A stretch of DNA of 64,000 bases from Leptolyngbya sp. FACHB-321 (GTDB lineage: Bacteria > Cyanobacteriota > Cyanobacteriia > Leptolyngbyales > Leptolyngbyaceae): NCBI RefSeq assembly GCF_014695975.1, contig NZ_JACJPI010000074.1, forward strand, positions 1-64,000. Reading direction: 5' to 3'. Below are positions 7,535 through 15,248 of the stretch, piece by piece. Below the pieces are notes generated by a model. That model searched no databases and had not been told where the DNA came from. It saw nothing but the letters and a program-made list of their open reading frames with translations. Positions within the stretch are counted from its first letter, which is position 1; every line of letters starts with the position of its first letter. The translations under genes and the position numbers were made by a program.

Positions 7535-9451
7535 TCAACCCTTAAGCAACCGAAGACCGCTGAGGGTAACGATAACGGTTGAGCCTTCGTGTCCGATTAC
7601 GCCTAGCGGTAAGGTGATGTTGCCACCGAAATTGGCAAGCAACAGCAGTAGGATGAAGCCGATCGCAAACACAATATTTTGCTTCACTACCCGCTGCGAT
7701 CGTCGGCTCAAAGTAATGGCTTGCTCCAGCTTTTCCAGGCGATCGCTCATCAGCACAATGTCGGCGGTTTCGAGCGCTACATCACTCCCAGCAATACCCA
7801 TCGCAATGCCGACGGATGCTTGAGCCAAAGCAGGCGCATCGTTAATGCCATCGCCAATCATGGCAACGTGTTGATACTGCTGCTGTAAGCGCTTAATGAC
7901 GTGTAGCTTGTCTTCTGGCAGCAGGTTAGCGTAGACCTGATCCAGTCCCAAAGACTGCGCTATACTTTGCGCGGTGCGCTCGTTGTCGCCTGTCAGCATC
8001 ACGATTTGTTCGATGCCCAGCGCTCGTAAGCGGGCGATCATTTCAGCAACATGAGGACGCAGGCGATCCGCAACTGCAATCAACCCCATCACCTGCTGCC
8101 CTTGAGCGACCCAAACGACCGTTTTGCCATCCTGCTCTAGAACCTGCGCTGTTTCAATGAGCGATTGAGAAAGCTGCGTCGTCTGGCTAACAAAATTTGC
8201 GTTGCCAACCGTTACCGTTTGCTGGTGATAGGTGCCAACAATACCTTTACCAGGAAATGCCTGCACATCCGTTGCAGCAGTCCATTGCAAGCCTTGTGCC
8301 GCTTGCACGATCGCGTCTCCGAGGGGATGCTCCGAACTGGATTCCAGCGCAGCGGCAACCTTGAGCACGTCGGCTTCAGCATAGCCATCGGCGGCGATGA
8401 CCTTGTAGACTTCGGGCTGACCGAGGGTGAGCGTACCTGTTTTGTCGAAGGCGATCGCCCGTACCTGCCCGATTAGTTCTAACTGTGCGCCATTTTTGAA
8501 CAGAATGCCCTGTCTAGCTCCATTCGCAATGCCCGACAGCAGCGTTGGCATTGTTGCCGCCATCAGTGCACAGGGCGACGCCACCACCAAAAAAATCAGC
8601 GCTCGATAAATGGTCGTTTCCCAACTCCAGCCCAGCAGAAAGGGTGGCAGCAGCACTAAGAGAATGCCTGCGAGCACAATCACCTTGGCATAGCCGCGTT
8701 CAAACCGCTCAATAAACTGCTGTGAAGGCGGCGTTTCAGTTTGAGCTTGTTCGACCAGACGAATGACGCGCTGAATCAAGCTGCTTTCAGGTGGTTGATG
8801 CACTGTGAGCTTGAGTGCGCCATGTCCGTTAAGGGTGCCAGCAAAGACTGTATCCCCGATCGCCTTCTCAACAGGCATCGATTCGCCTGTAATGGCTGCC
8901 TCGTTGAGCGTGCTATACCCTTCCTGGATCACGCCATCGGTGGGAATCAACTCTCCAGGTCGGACGAGCACGCGATCGCCCACCTGCAATGTATTGACGG
9001 GCATCAACGCTTCCTGTCCGTCCCGCAGCACTCTCGCCGTATCAGCCGTGAGGCTCATCAAACTGCGAATACTTCGCTCAGTGCGCCGCATCGCATACCC
9101 TTCTAGCGCGCCACTAATGGCAAAAATGAGGATCAGCGTTGCCCCATCCACAATGAACGAGTATTCGCGTTGCCACAAGCCCAAACCTGCTGCCCCCAGC
9201 GCTGCCATAATCATCAGCAAATCCACATCCAGTTCTTTTTCCTGGAAGAGAGTGGTCAGCCCTTCACAAGCACTCTCGTAGCCACCAACAACATACGCAG
9301 CAGGCAGCAGCAAGAGCGCTAGCCCTACCCACCCGATATGTAAGGTGAACCAGCCAAACAGCAGCAGTACACCGCAGAGGGCAGCAGCAACAACATCAGC
9401 GTGGTTTTTAGCGAGTTGGGTTAAGCGCGAGGGGTACAGCATGGCGATCAA
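7535..9451 (-). CDS. coaT: cobalt-exporting P1B-4-type ATPase CoaT
   Basis: A 638-residue heavy-metal P-type ATPase of the inner membrane. Visible motifs are TGES (188-191), the transmembrane metal-site motif SPC (292-294) in place of the usual CPC, the phosphorylation site DKTGT (336-340), SEHPLG (373-378), MLTGDN, GDGINDAP and a C-terminal HEGST. SPC plus HEG-S/G-T, with no N-terminal metal-binding domain, defines the P1B-4 group, which includes Synechocystis CoaT. The divergent CoaR-type regulator supports cobalt export as the role, although zinc cannot be excluded. I use TTG 9451 because AGGAG lies nine bases upstream; ATG 9442 is the alternative. Confidence 0.92.
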   Translation of the reverse strand: MIAMLYPSRLTQLAKNHADVVAAALCGVLLLFGWFTLHIGWVGLALLLLPAAYVVGGYESACEGLTTLFQEKELDVDLLMIMAALGAAGLGLWQREYSFIVDGATLILIFAISGALEGYAMRRTERSIRSLMSLTADTARVLRDGQEALMPVNTLQVGDRVLVRPGELIPTDGVIQEGYSTLNEAAITGESMPVEKAIGDTVFAGTLNGHGALKLTVHQPPESSLIQRVIRLVEQAQTETPPSQQFIERFERGYAKVIVLAGILLVLLPPFLLGWSWETTIYRALIFLVVASPCALMAATMPTLLSGIANGARQGILFKNGAQLELIGQVRAIAFDKTGTLTLGQPEVYKVIAADGYAEADVLKVAAALESSSEHPLGDAIVQAAQGLQWTAATDVQAFPGKGIVGTYHQQTVTVGNANFVSQTTQLSQSLIETAQVLEQDGKTVVWVAQGQQVMGLIAVADRLRPHVAEMIARLRALGIEQIVMLTGDNERTAQSIAQSLGLDQVYANLLPEDKLHVIKRLQQQYQHVAMIGDGINDAPALAQASVGIAMGIAGSDVALETADIVLMSDRLEKLEQAITLSRRSQRVVKQNIVFAIGFILLLLLANFGGNITLPLGVIGHEGSTVIVTLSGLRLLKG

Positions 9452-9463
9452 ACGGGAAGACTC

Positions 9464-9500
9464 CTACACGCTAAACCTTGACATTGATGTTAATGTCAAG
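9464..9500 (-). promoter_or_regulatory. CoaR operator and coaT promoter
   Basis: A perfect 9-bp inverted repeat (9477-9485 and 9492-9500, arms CTTGACATT and AATGTCAAG, six-base spacer) lies between the divergent genes. Read on the minus strand its outer arm contains a consensus -35 TTGACA (9499-9494). A candidate -10 TAGCGT follows about 20 bases later (9473-9468). An operator inside an overlong spacer is the classic layout for MerR-family activators. The -10 is a guess; the inverted repeat is certain. Confidence 0.85.
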
Positions 9501-9558
9501 AAAAAAGGCAGGGGCAAAAGGCAGAAGGTAGAGGGTGGAAGGCAGAGGACAGAGGATG
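9501..9558. repeat. purine-rich heptamer repeat between operator and coaR
   Basis: G/A-rich seven-base variants such as GGCAGAG and GGCAGAAG words fill the space between the CoaR operator and the coaR start. The coaR ribosome site (AGAGG, 9551-9555) is part of the repeat, so the repeat forms the coaR leader. Confidence 0.6.
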
Positions 9559-9563
9559 ACGCG

Positions 9564-10688
9564 ATGGTTGACCGATCGTTAACGATTAAAGAACTAACGG
9601 ATGCCGTTGGGTGTGGTATCTCGCCTCGCATGGTGCGGCATTACCATCAGTTGGGGTTGCTGCCACAGCCAGCTCGATCGTCCGGTAACTATCGCCTGTA
9701 TAGCCAACGGGATGTGCAGCGGCTTCAACGCATTGTGGCGCTCAAGCAGCAAGGCTTTCAGCTCTCTCACATTCATAAGCTGCTAGAAAGTGAGCCAGAA
9801 ACCGACACGGCTGGAACCTTGATGGTGCAGCTTCAACAGCAATATCGATCGATCATTCAGCAGATTGCCCACCTACGGCAAACGGCATCGGCGTTAGAAG
9901 GCTTGCTGGGGCGTGATCAGCAGTGCCAGCACGTACAGGCAGAGGCGATCGCTCAACTCAAGCTTCTAGAAGTCGAAACCCAGACGCGGCTAGATGGGCT
10001 AGAACAACTCTGGGGTGGGTTAGATGCAGCTGTTCATGCCCATCCTGAAGCGTTTCAAGAATCGCTGGAGCGGCTGTTACCTGATCTATCCGATCGCTCC
10101 GAGATTGAAGTTGATTTGCTTTCAAAGCTAGTGCTGGCGTGCGGGGATGTGAGCTTAGTGCCGTTTGTGAAAGTAGGTAAAGGGGCGATCGCTGCTAGCC
10201 GGAATGCTCTTAAAGCAGGCTGTCGTATTGTGGCAGACGTTCCCATCGTTCACGCTGCGCTCGATCATACTCGTCTCGCCCATCTCGGTTGTACGACCGA
10301 AACCTTGGTAGATGACTGCCATATCACCAGTGCCGCCGAGGCAGAACAAGCATTTTGGCAGCATTCAGAGTGGAAGGCGCGACTATGCGACTTGCCGGAT
10401 GGCTGCATTATGGTGGTTGGGTACGCGCCTTCAGTGCTGTTTGCAGTATGTGAGGCGATTGCCACCCAACAGCTCCGTCCCGCTCTCGTCATCGGTATGC
10501 CGATCGGCTTTAGCCACGCGCCTGCTGCCAAGCGACAGTTGATGCAAGTCGGTATGCAAGGTGGTGTGCCCTTTATCACACTGGAAGGCACGATCGGCGG
10601 TGGACTGCTAGCAACCGTAGCCTTAAACGCGATCGCCGCTTCTCTTCTTGAAAAGCCTGATTGCCACTGTTATTTGAGCAAAGCTTGA
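9564..10688 (+). CDS. coaR: cobalt-sensing MerR-family regulator CoaR (MerR-CobH fusion)
   Basis: A 374-residue regulator. Residues about 4-75 form a MerR winged helix (TIKELTDAVGCGISPRMVRHYHQLGLL), followed by a helical linker. The C-terminal half resembles precorrin-8X methylmutase CobH/CbiC (FVKVGKGAIAASRNALKAGCRIVADVP, GYAPSVLFAVCEAI). The chain ends with Cys367-His368-Cys369. In Synechocystis CoaR a terminal Cys-His-Cys is required for cobalt response, and the methylmutase-like domain is thought to couple sensing to corrin intermediates. ATG 9564 gives the proper MerR N-terminus; the upstream in-frame extension is repeat DNA and was rejected. It is divergent from coaT with the operator between them. 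Confidence 0.93.
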   Translation: MVDRSLTIKELTDAVGCGISPRMVRHYHQLGLLPQPARSSGNYRLYSQRDVQRLQRIVALKQQGFQLSHIHKLLESEPETDTAGTLMVQLQQQYRSIIQQIAHLRQTASALEGLLGRDQQCQHVQAEAIAQLKLLEVETQTRLDGLEQLWGGLDAAVHAHPEAFQESLERLLPDLSDRSEIEVDLLSKLVLACGDVSLVPFVKVGKGAIAASRNALKAGCRIVADVPIVHAALDHTRLAHLGCTTETLVDDCHITSAAEAEQAFWQHSEWKARLCDLPDGCIMVVGYAPSVLFAVCEAIATQQLRPALVIGMPIGFSHAPAAKRQLMQVGMQGGVPFITLEGTIGGGLLATVALNAIAASLLEKPDCHCYLSKA

Positions 10689-11293
10689 GGGATGGCAATT
10701 AGCTATCAACTGTCGGCTATCAGCTATCAGCTTTTTTAGATGTTGCTTAGAGGTGTAAATTTGGGCAGAGCGAACCACCGTTTGCACCTACAGCATCGGT
10801 TGCAATTTGAATTAACAGCCCACTTGAATGTCTACCGTCTGACCGCTGACTGCTAACCGCTGACCGCTAACCGCTATTACCTCAAAGTTCTTGCCGTTAT
10901 CTCCGGAATGGCAAAGTCTCATGGTGTAGCTAGCTTTGGCTAATTTTGCCTCAAAATTTTTGTCCCAGAGAGTAGACATCGCAATACTACACGTGTAGTA
11001 TGTACAAAGTAAGTTTTTGTCAGAGCCATTCCATGATCAGCACACCCTTATTGAACTTATATAGCGCGATGCAGCAGCGACCCGATAGCGGTTCGGCAGC
11101 AATCGTCGTGCGGCTTAAGTTTAAGGGCGAGTCTGTGCTGTCAATGGGCAAGGCTCCAGCGATTACAGGCACGATAATCACCATTGCGAAGTGGTTTCTT
11201 TCTGGGCTTCTTTTGGATCGATCAATGCAAAGCGGGCGGTGTAGGCATAATCCTGCACCAACATAAGGCAACCAGTACGGACTGACGCTATTG
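10689..11293. other. gene-less region with heptamer repeats and the leader of the next gene
   Basis: Two tandem heptamer tracts are clear: TATCAGC-type units at 10704-10731 and TGACCGC/TAACCGC units at 10833-10874. Downstream, 11000-11290 holds short overlapping frames on both strands with no recognisable product. It is better read as an untranslated leader ending in the terminator at 11294. GCGGG at 11232-11236 could pair with the terminator 5' arm. Confidence 0.5.
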
Positions 11294-11333
11294 ACCCCCG
11301 CTTTTGGATAACCAGAGGCGGGGGTTGTTTTTT
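11294..11333 (+). terminator. intrinsic terminator abutting a ribosome-binding site (candidate attenuator)
   Basis: The stem ACCCCCGC (11294-11301) with GCGGGGGT (11318-11325) is followed by a T-rich run to 11333. The next bases are AGGAGG (11334-11339), the ribosome site of the gene starting at 11348. A terminator in this position fits a conditional leader. It could also simply end a short upstream transcript. Confidence 0.75.
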
Positions 11334-11347
11334 AGGAGGCAAGCAGG

Positions 11348-11749
11348 ATGTTAAAGCTGACCTATATCGAGGACGGGTTACACCTGGAGCGGATGACCGC
11401 TTCTTTAGATGTGCTGATTGCACAACGAGTGCTGTTGGCAGTGCGTGCCGGACAAAAACTCTACATCGAACCCAGCCAAGCTGCTTTTTTGCTGCCTGCG
11501 GATGCGCCTAGCCTGTCGCATCTAGAACTAACGCTGAAGCTCGATCGTAGCCAAACCATCACGGTGACAACTGTTGATCATGCGTTTGTAGAAATCAGCC
11601 TACAAGGAAGCTGGATTGCGGAACATCATGACGCGCACGAAGGGATGTTTCTCACAGCTTGCTCCGATCGTGCGGAGTTCTTTATCTACAAGCTCTGGCA
11701 ACTAACACAACTGCATGCCTCATCCATGGCAATCGGCGATGGACGCTAA
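11348..11749 (+). CDS. alr0857 family-like conserved cyanobacterial protein
   Basis: A 133-residue soluble protein beginning MLKLTYIEDGLHLERM, with RVLLAVRAGQKLYIEPSQAAFLLPADAP in the first half. It resembles the cyanobacterial family named after Anabaena alr0857, whose function is unknown. The start ATG 11348 has AGGAGG eight bases upstream. An intrinsic terminator lies immediately before that site, suggesting attenuation. The 3' side carries its own stem-loop at 11756. Confidence 0.78.
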   Translation: MLKLTYIEDGLHLERMTASLDVLIAQRVLLAVRAGQKLYIEPSQAAFLLPADAPSLSHLELTLKLDRSQTITVTTVDHAFVEISLQGSWIAEHHDAHEGMFLTACSDRAEFFIYKLWQLTQLHASSMAIGDGR

Positions 11750-11755
11750 AACAGG

Positions 11756-11787
11756 GCGTTGAAAGAAGCGCTCGCTTCCTTCAACGC
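11756..11787 (+). terminator. stem-loop after the alr0857-like gene
   Basis: The arms GCGTTGAAAGAAGCG (11756-11770) and CGCTTCCTTCAACGC (11773-11787) pair almost perfectly around a tiny loop. The following TTCTCCCTTTGC is only moderately T-rich, so termination efficiency is uncertain. Confidence 0.6.
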
Positions 11788-11820
11788 TTCTCCCTTTGCT
11801 GGTCGATTCAATCTGTATCT

Positions 11821-12246
11821 ATGACATACCAGACGTGTAACCAAATCAAAGCCTTAGTGCAAGCGTTTGAGCAGCACACCTTGCCGCGATCGCAGTGGAC
11901 GCATACAGCCCATCTCACCCTTGCTTTGTGGTATCTGGCTCACTATGCTCCGTCTGAGGCGATTGATCGAATGCGTGATGGCATTCAGCAGTACAACGCT
12001 GCACAAGGCATTCAGCAAACCAAAAACAGTGGCTATCACGAAACGATTACGCTGTTCTGGCTTTGGGTTGGGCAGTGGTATCTAGCCGATCGTCGAGTCT
12101 CTCGTTTAGCGCTGGATGCGATCAATCAATTTCTTGAACGCTGTAATGACCCAACGCTACCGTTCCACTATTACAGCCGCGATCGTCTCCTGTCTTGGGA
12201 AGCCCGCACGAACTGGGTTGAGCCAGATTTACACCCATTGCCGTAA
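11821..12246 (+). CDS. conserved hypothetical protein
   Basis: A 141-residue, mostly helical soluble protein. The motif WTHTAHLTLALWYLAHYAPSEAIDRMRDGIQQYN followed by SGYHETITLFWLW looks like a family found in several bacterial phyla, but I know no function for it. The His-containing pieces (THTAH, GYHET) could be metal or active-site residues; this is speculation. ATG 11821 gives the natural start. The frame stays open upstream, but that part overlaps the preceding gene and its stem-loop. Confidence 0.7.
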   Translation: MTYQTCNQIKALVQAFEQHTLPRSQWTHTAHLTLALWYLAHYAPSEAIDRMRDGIQQYNAAQGIQQTKNSGYHETITLFWLWVGQWYLADRRVSRLALDAINQFLERCNDPTLPFHYYSRDRLLSWEARTNWVEPDLHPLP

Positions 12247-12380
12247 AGTTGCCCACCCAAAAAGATGCGTCGCTACAGTTAACCCCTGCTTTTAGCTCTT
12301 GAGAGGGAGGTTGATAAGCGTTGCTTGCCGCGACAATCAAGTAATCAAGGCTGTTTTTAAATAGCAGGTTACTGAAGCTT

Positions 12381-12572
12381 ATGAAAATACTACGAATCAT
12401 TGCGGCTATCCTCCTACCGCCCCTCGGTGTCTTTCTGACATCCGGTTTGAGTCTCGCTCTTCTAATTAATGTCGGTCTTACAGTGTTGGGTTATGTTCCT
12501 GGCATCATTCATGCGCTGTGGGTTGTGCTGAAGTCGTATGAACACGCGGCTGTTGATCGCGGTGCTTACTAA
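12381..12572 (+). CDS. YqaE/Pmp3 family membrane protein
   Basis: A 63-residue protein with two hydrophobic helices. It matches the UPF0057/Pmp3 family pattern: ILLPPLGVFLTSG in the first helix and LINVGLTVLGYVPGIIHALWVV in the second. Such small proteins sit in the cytoplasmic membrane, and homologues are linked to salt, cold or membrane-potential stress. It stands alone and ends before a bidirectional terminator at 12731. Confidence 0.88.
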   Translation: MKILRIIAAILLPPLGVFLTSGLSLALLINVGLTVLGYVPGIIHALWVVLKSYEHAAVDRGAY

Positions 12573-12730
12573 AGCACAGAGAGAGCTTCGCGTAAAGGCT
12601 TAGTTAAACTGTGAGCGCTTCTGTTGAAGACAAAGCTCCTGCATCTCTTTTTAGCAAATGATGGGGCTACGATTGAGCAGCAAAGGTAGCTACTAGCAAT
12701 TTGCTAGCTATCAAAACAAATATAGAAATC

Positions 12731-12771
12731 AAAAGCGCTGGAGAGTCTTAAGCGAATTCTCCAGCGCTTTT
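12731..12771. terminator. bidirectional intrinsic terminator
   Basis: A perfect 14-bp stem (12731-12744 with 12758-12771) begins with AAAA and ends with TTTT. It lies between the convergent genes ending at 12572 and 12824, so it can serve both strands. Confidence 0.85.
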
Positions 12772-12823
12772 GTCGGTTTATTTCAGAATCAGCGATCGCA
12801 CTCACGGCTGCAAGCTAAAAGCT

Positions 12824-13297
12824 TCAATCCGCAGTCTTAATTTGCCGTGCCATATCTAGGAAGGACGACATATTTGCACCAGGACGACGACGACCATTCG
12901 AGCTACCGTTAGAGGCCAAATACTTAGGCGCAAAGGTAGTCACTGTCGGCTGCGGCAGGTTTAAGGCTGCGTTTGCCGCTACAGGTTTAGGTGCTGGTTT
13001 GGGTTCAGCTACAACAGGGGGTTTAACCTGATTTGACTGCACCACTGCTTTAGCAGGTTCCGCTTTAATGGGTTCTGCTTTAGCAGGTTGCTGCTTCGAC
13101 GCTTGTGCAGGAGTGGCAGCACTACCAACACCTTTTGCATCGTCAAGCTCTAGGAAATAGCCAGAGTTCCGGGCTTTGCGTGGCTTAGGCGCAGCTTCTG
13201 CGATCGCCTCCTGAGATTTTTTGGAGCCAACCAGTCCACCGAGAAAGGAAAAAAGACCAGACACTATATTTTTGAGAAGATTGACAAAACTGCTCAT
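12824..13297 (-). CDS. conserved cyanobacterial protein with Ala/Pro/Lys-rich linker
   Basis: A 157-residue protein in three parts. It has a hydrophobic N-terminal helix (SSFVNLLKNIVSGLFSFLGGLVG, possibly membrane-associating), a low-complexity Ala/Pro/Lys/Glu-rich linker (about 60-110), and a basic C-terminus ending RRRPGANMSSFLDMARQIK. The end motif looks conserved in cyanobacterial hypotheticals. ATG 13297 is preceded by GGAG at nine bases. Function is unknown. Confidence 0.7.
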   Translation of the reverse strand: MSSFVNLLKNIVSGLFSFLGGLVGSKKSQEAIAEAAPKPRKARNSGYFLELDDAKGVGSAATPAQASKQQPAKAEPIKAEPAKAVVQSNQVKPPVVAEPKPAPKPVAANAALNLPQPTVTTFAPKYLASNGSSNGRRRPGANMSSFLDMARQIKTAD

Positions 13298-13555
13298 TGC
13301 AACTGCTCCTGAAATGCGTACCGACGTACTCGCGCAACGGTTGGTAAAAGGTTTTTCTATTAAGCCTCACTACCAGACTCAAATTATCGCGGTTTTAGGC
13401 GTACATAAGGGCTAGTGTTGCGATTTATTAATTGTTTTTGCTGGCTTTTATTAATTACGTTCACCGCTTTAGACCATTTGCCTGTCTGTCCTATTATGAT
13501 CGCGCCTGCCCTCTCCCTCGATCTAGACTCAAGACATGAGTACGCAGCACACGCA

Positions 13556-14173
13556 ATGAACCCTTCAATACCCAAGCATCCCGTTCTTCTCCTTCATGGT
13601 ATCTGGGATACAGGCACGATTTTTCGCCCGATGACTCGCTACCTCAACAGTTTAGGCTGGGAAACGCACGACCTCAACCTCACGCCCAACAATGGTGATG
13701 CCTGTCTGACTTCTCTAGCCCAGCAGGTTGCAGATTATGCCGATCGCACCTTTGCCCCCGGCACCCCCTTTGATTTGCTTGGGTTTAGCATGGGTGGCAT
13801 CATTGGTCGTTATTATCTTCAGCGCTTGGGTGGACTCGATCGTGTGCAGCGATTCCTCACCCTCTCATCACCCCATAATGGCACCTGGGTTGCCTATGGT
13901 TCTCTACGACTAGGCTGTATGCAAATGCGTCCTAACCATCCCTTTTTGCACGACTTGAATCGAGACATTAAAACGCTCGACCAACTCAACTTCACCTCCA
14001 TCTGGACGCCACTTGATGCCATGATTGTGCCCGCCAGCAGCTCACAAGTGCCGGTTGGTCAAGACGTTAAAGTTTGGGTGCCCCTCCACCGCGATATGGT
14101 GTCTCATCCCCAAAGCCTTAAAGCCGTCGCTACTGCACTAGCTGAACCCGTGACAGTCAAGAGCTTGCGCTGA
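13556..14173 (+). CDS. alpha/beta hydrolase, lipase-like
   Basis: A 205-residue hydrolase of the lipase/esterase type. PVLLLHGIWDTGTIFRPM carries the oxyanion HG, and LLGFSMGGIIGRYYL carries the nucleophile elbow GxSxG. An Asp in the WTPLDAMIVP segment and His in HRDMVSH complete a plausible triad. The layout resembles triacylglycerol lipase-like proteins of cyanobacteria; the substrate is unknown. I use ATG 13556. The frame stays open upstream (a hydrophobic stretch from 13415) and ATG 13496 is possible, so a signal anchor cannot be excluded. Confidence 0.8.
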   Translation: MNPSIPKHPVLLLHGIWDTGTIFRPMTRYLNSLGWETHDLNLTPNNGDACLTSLAQQVADYADRTFAPGTPFDLLGFSMGGIIGRYYLQRLGGLDRVQRFLTLSSPHNGTWVAYGSLRLGCMQMRPNHPFLHDLNRDIKTLDQLNFTSIWTPLDAMIVPASSSQVPVGQDVKVWVPLHRDMVSHPQSLKAVATALAEPVTVKSLR

Positions 14174-14331
14174 AAGTAGTGGGCTCAAAGAATGAAGGAA
14201 CAATAAAGCTATCTAAATAAGTCAGGGATTTCTCGGTGAGGGAAACCACACTTAAAGAACAATGAAATGTTGAACGATGCACTTGTAGCTGTACGGCACT
14301 AAACAATTGCTATCAAGTGCAGTTCAACATA

Positions 14332-15039
14332 ATGGACAAGTCTAATCAAAAGCTGTCTTCATCTTTGCAACAGCTACTCGAAGAACTGGAAAGTTTAATC
14401 GTTCTTGAACTTGAAAGAAGCGGTAACTCTTGGATTAGTGTGGCTAGGCTCGCTAAGTTATTTCATAACCAGTATGGAATATCGCTTGAAGAGAAAATAA
14501 AAATTCAAGGCTATAGTGACGGATTGAGGAGTCTACTCAAAAGTAGCAGACGCTTTTCGATTTACAGTAGCCCAATACCTCAACAGTTCTATGTAGCTCT
14601 TCTTCAAAGAATAGTCCCTGATTTTCAACAGCCGCCAATCACTACTACATATTATAAAAGCGAGCGACTGCTAAAAATTGACGGGCTGCTGAAAAGGATG
14701 AAAGCCGAGAGCACTGAAGAAAGTTCATGCTGTCAAGCTCCTCTAAAATCAGAACACTGCTCAAGTATGCCAACTGAGATTAAATCAGTAAATGACTTAG
14801 AGATAGCTTTGATGAAAATCATCAAGAATCTATCAGAAAACAATCCGAAAAAGTTTGTACTTATCACGGTATTAAGCAGAAAATTTTACGATTACTATCA
14901 GCAACCGATCAAAGCTATAGTAAAAAGTATGTGTCCTGGTATCAAACTAATAGAGCTACTTAAAACTATTCCTGATCTTGATGTACAGAAAGTGAACCAT
15001 GTTTGGCAGGTTGCTGTAAAGCCGTATTCAGTTGAGTAA
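14332..15039 (+). CDS. tandem OST-HTH/LOTUS-like domain protein
   Basis: A 235-residue protein with two winged-helix units that resemble OST-HTH/LOTUS domains. The first spans roughly 12-90 (SLIVLELERSGNSWISVARL, then LRSLLKSSRRFSIY). The second spans roughly 155-230 (KFVLITVLSRKFYDYY, then KLIELLKTIPDLDVQKV). LOTUS domains bind RNA or RNA-associated partners, and bacterial ones usually sit behind a NYN nuclease, which is absent here. The gene and its flanks (14180-15240) are clearly more AT-rich than neighbours and lack HIP1 motifs, suggesting acquisition. ATG 14332 was chosen; GTG 14317 is possible. The assignment rests on pattern only. Confidence 0.6.
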   Translation: MDKSNQKLSSSLQQLLEELESLIVLELERSGNSWISVARLAKLFHNQYGISLEEKIKIQGYSDGLRSLLKSSRRFSIYSSPIPQQFYVALLQRIVPDFQQPPITTTYYKSERLLKIDGLLKRMKAESTEESSCCQAPLKSEHCSSMPTEIKSVNDLEIALMKIIKNLSENNPKKFVLITVLSRKFYDYYQQPIKAIVKSMCPGIKLIELLKTIPDLDVQKVNHVWQVAVKPYSVE

Positions 15040-15065
15040 TATGTTGATGCGAGAGCATCAACATA
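15040..15065. terminator. hairpin after the LOTUS gene
   Basis: A perfect 11-bp stem (15040-15050 with 15055-15065) with a GAGA loop begins at the stop codon of the preceding gene. No T-run follows, so it may act as an mRNA 3' stabiliser rather than a strong terminator. Confidence 0.55.
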
Positions 15066-15248
15066 CTGTAATTGGATCTTCTACAAGCTCTTACTTTCTA
15101 ATGTTGTAGATTAAGTTCGCTTGCAGGTGTTAGTGAGAAGATGATATATGGCTGATAGTAGGTTGATCGCTTCTAGCTAGAAGAGTTTGATTGTGTGAGT
15201 CAGGATTAAACAAGTTCCATTGCTAGAGACATTGCACTTGATGACTGC

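Noticed and set aside
9345-9563. N-terminal extension of CoaR
   Set aside because: It would be translated from the operator and the heptamer repeat and overlaps coaT; the MerR domain starts at ATG 9564.
10833-10874. Short CRISPR-like array
   Set aside because: Units are seven bases long with no spacers; they are tandem heptamer repeats.
11000-11271. Small ORFs on both strands upstream of the alr0857-like gene
   Set aside because: They overlap each other, lack ribosome sites and recognisable products; a leader with terminator explains the region better.
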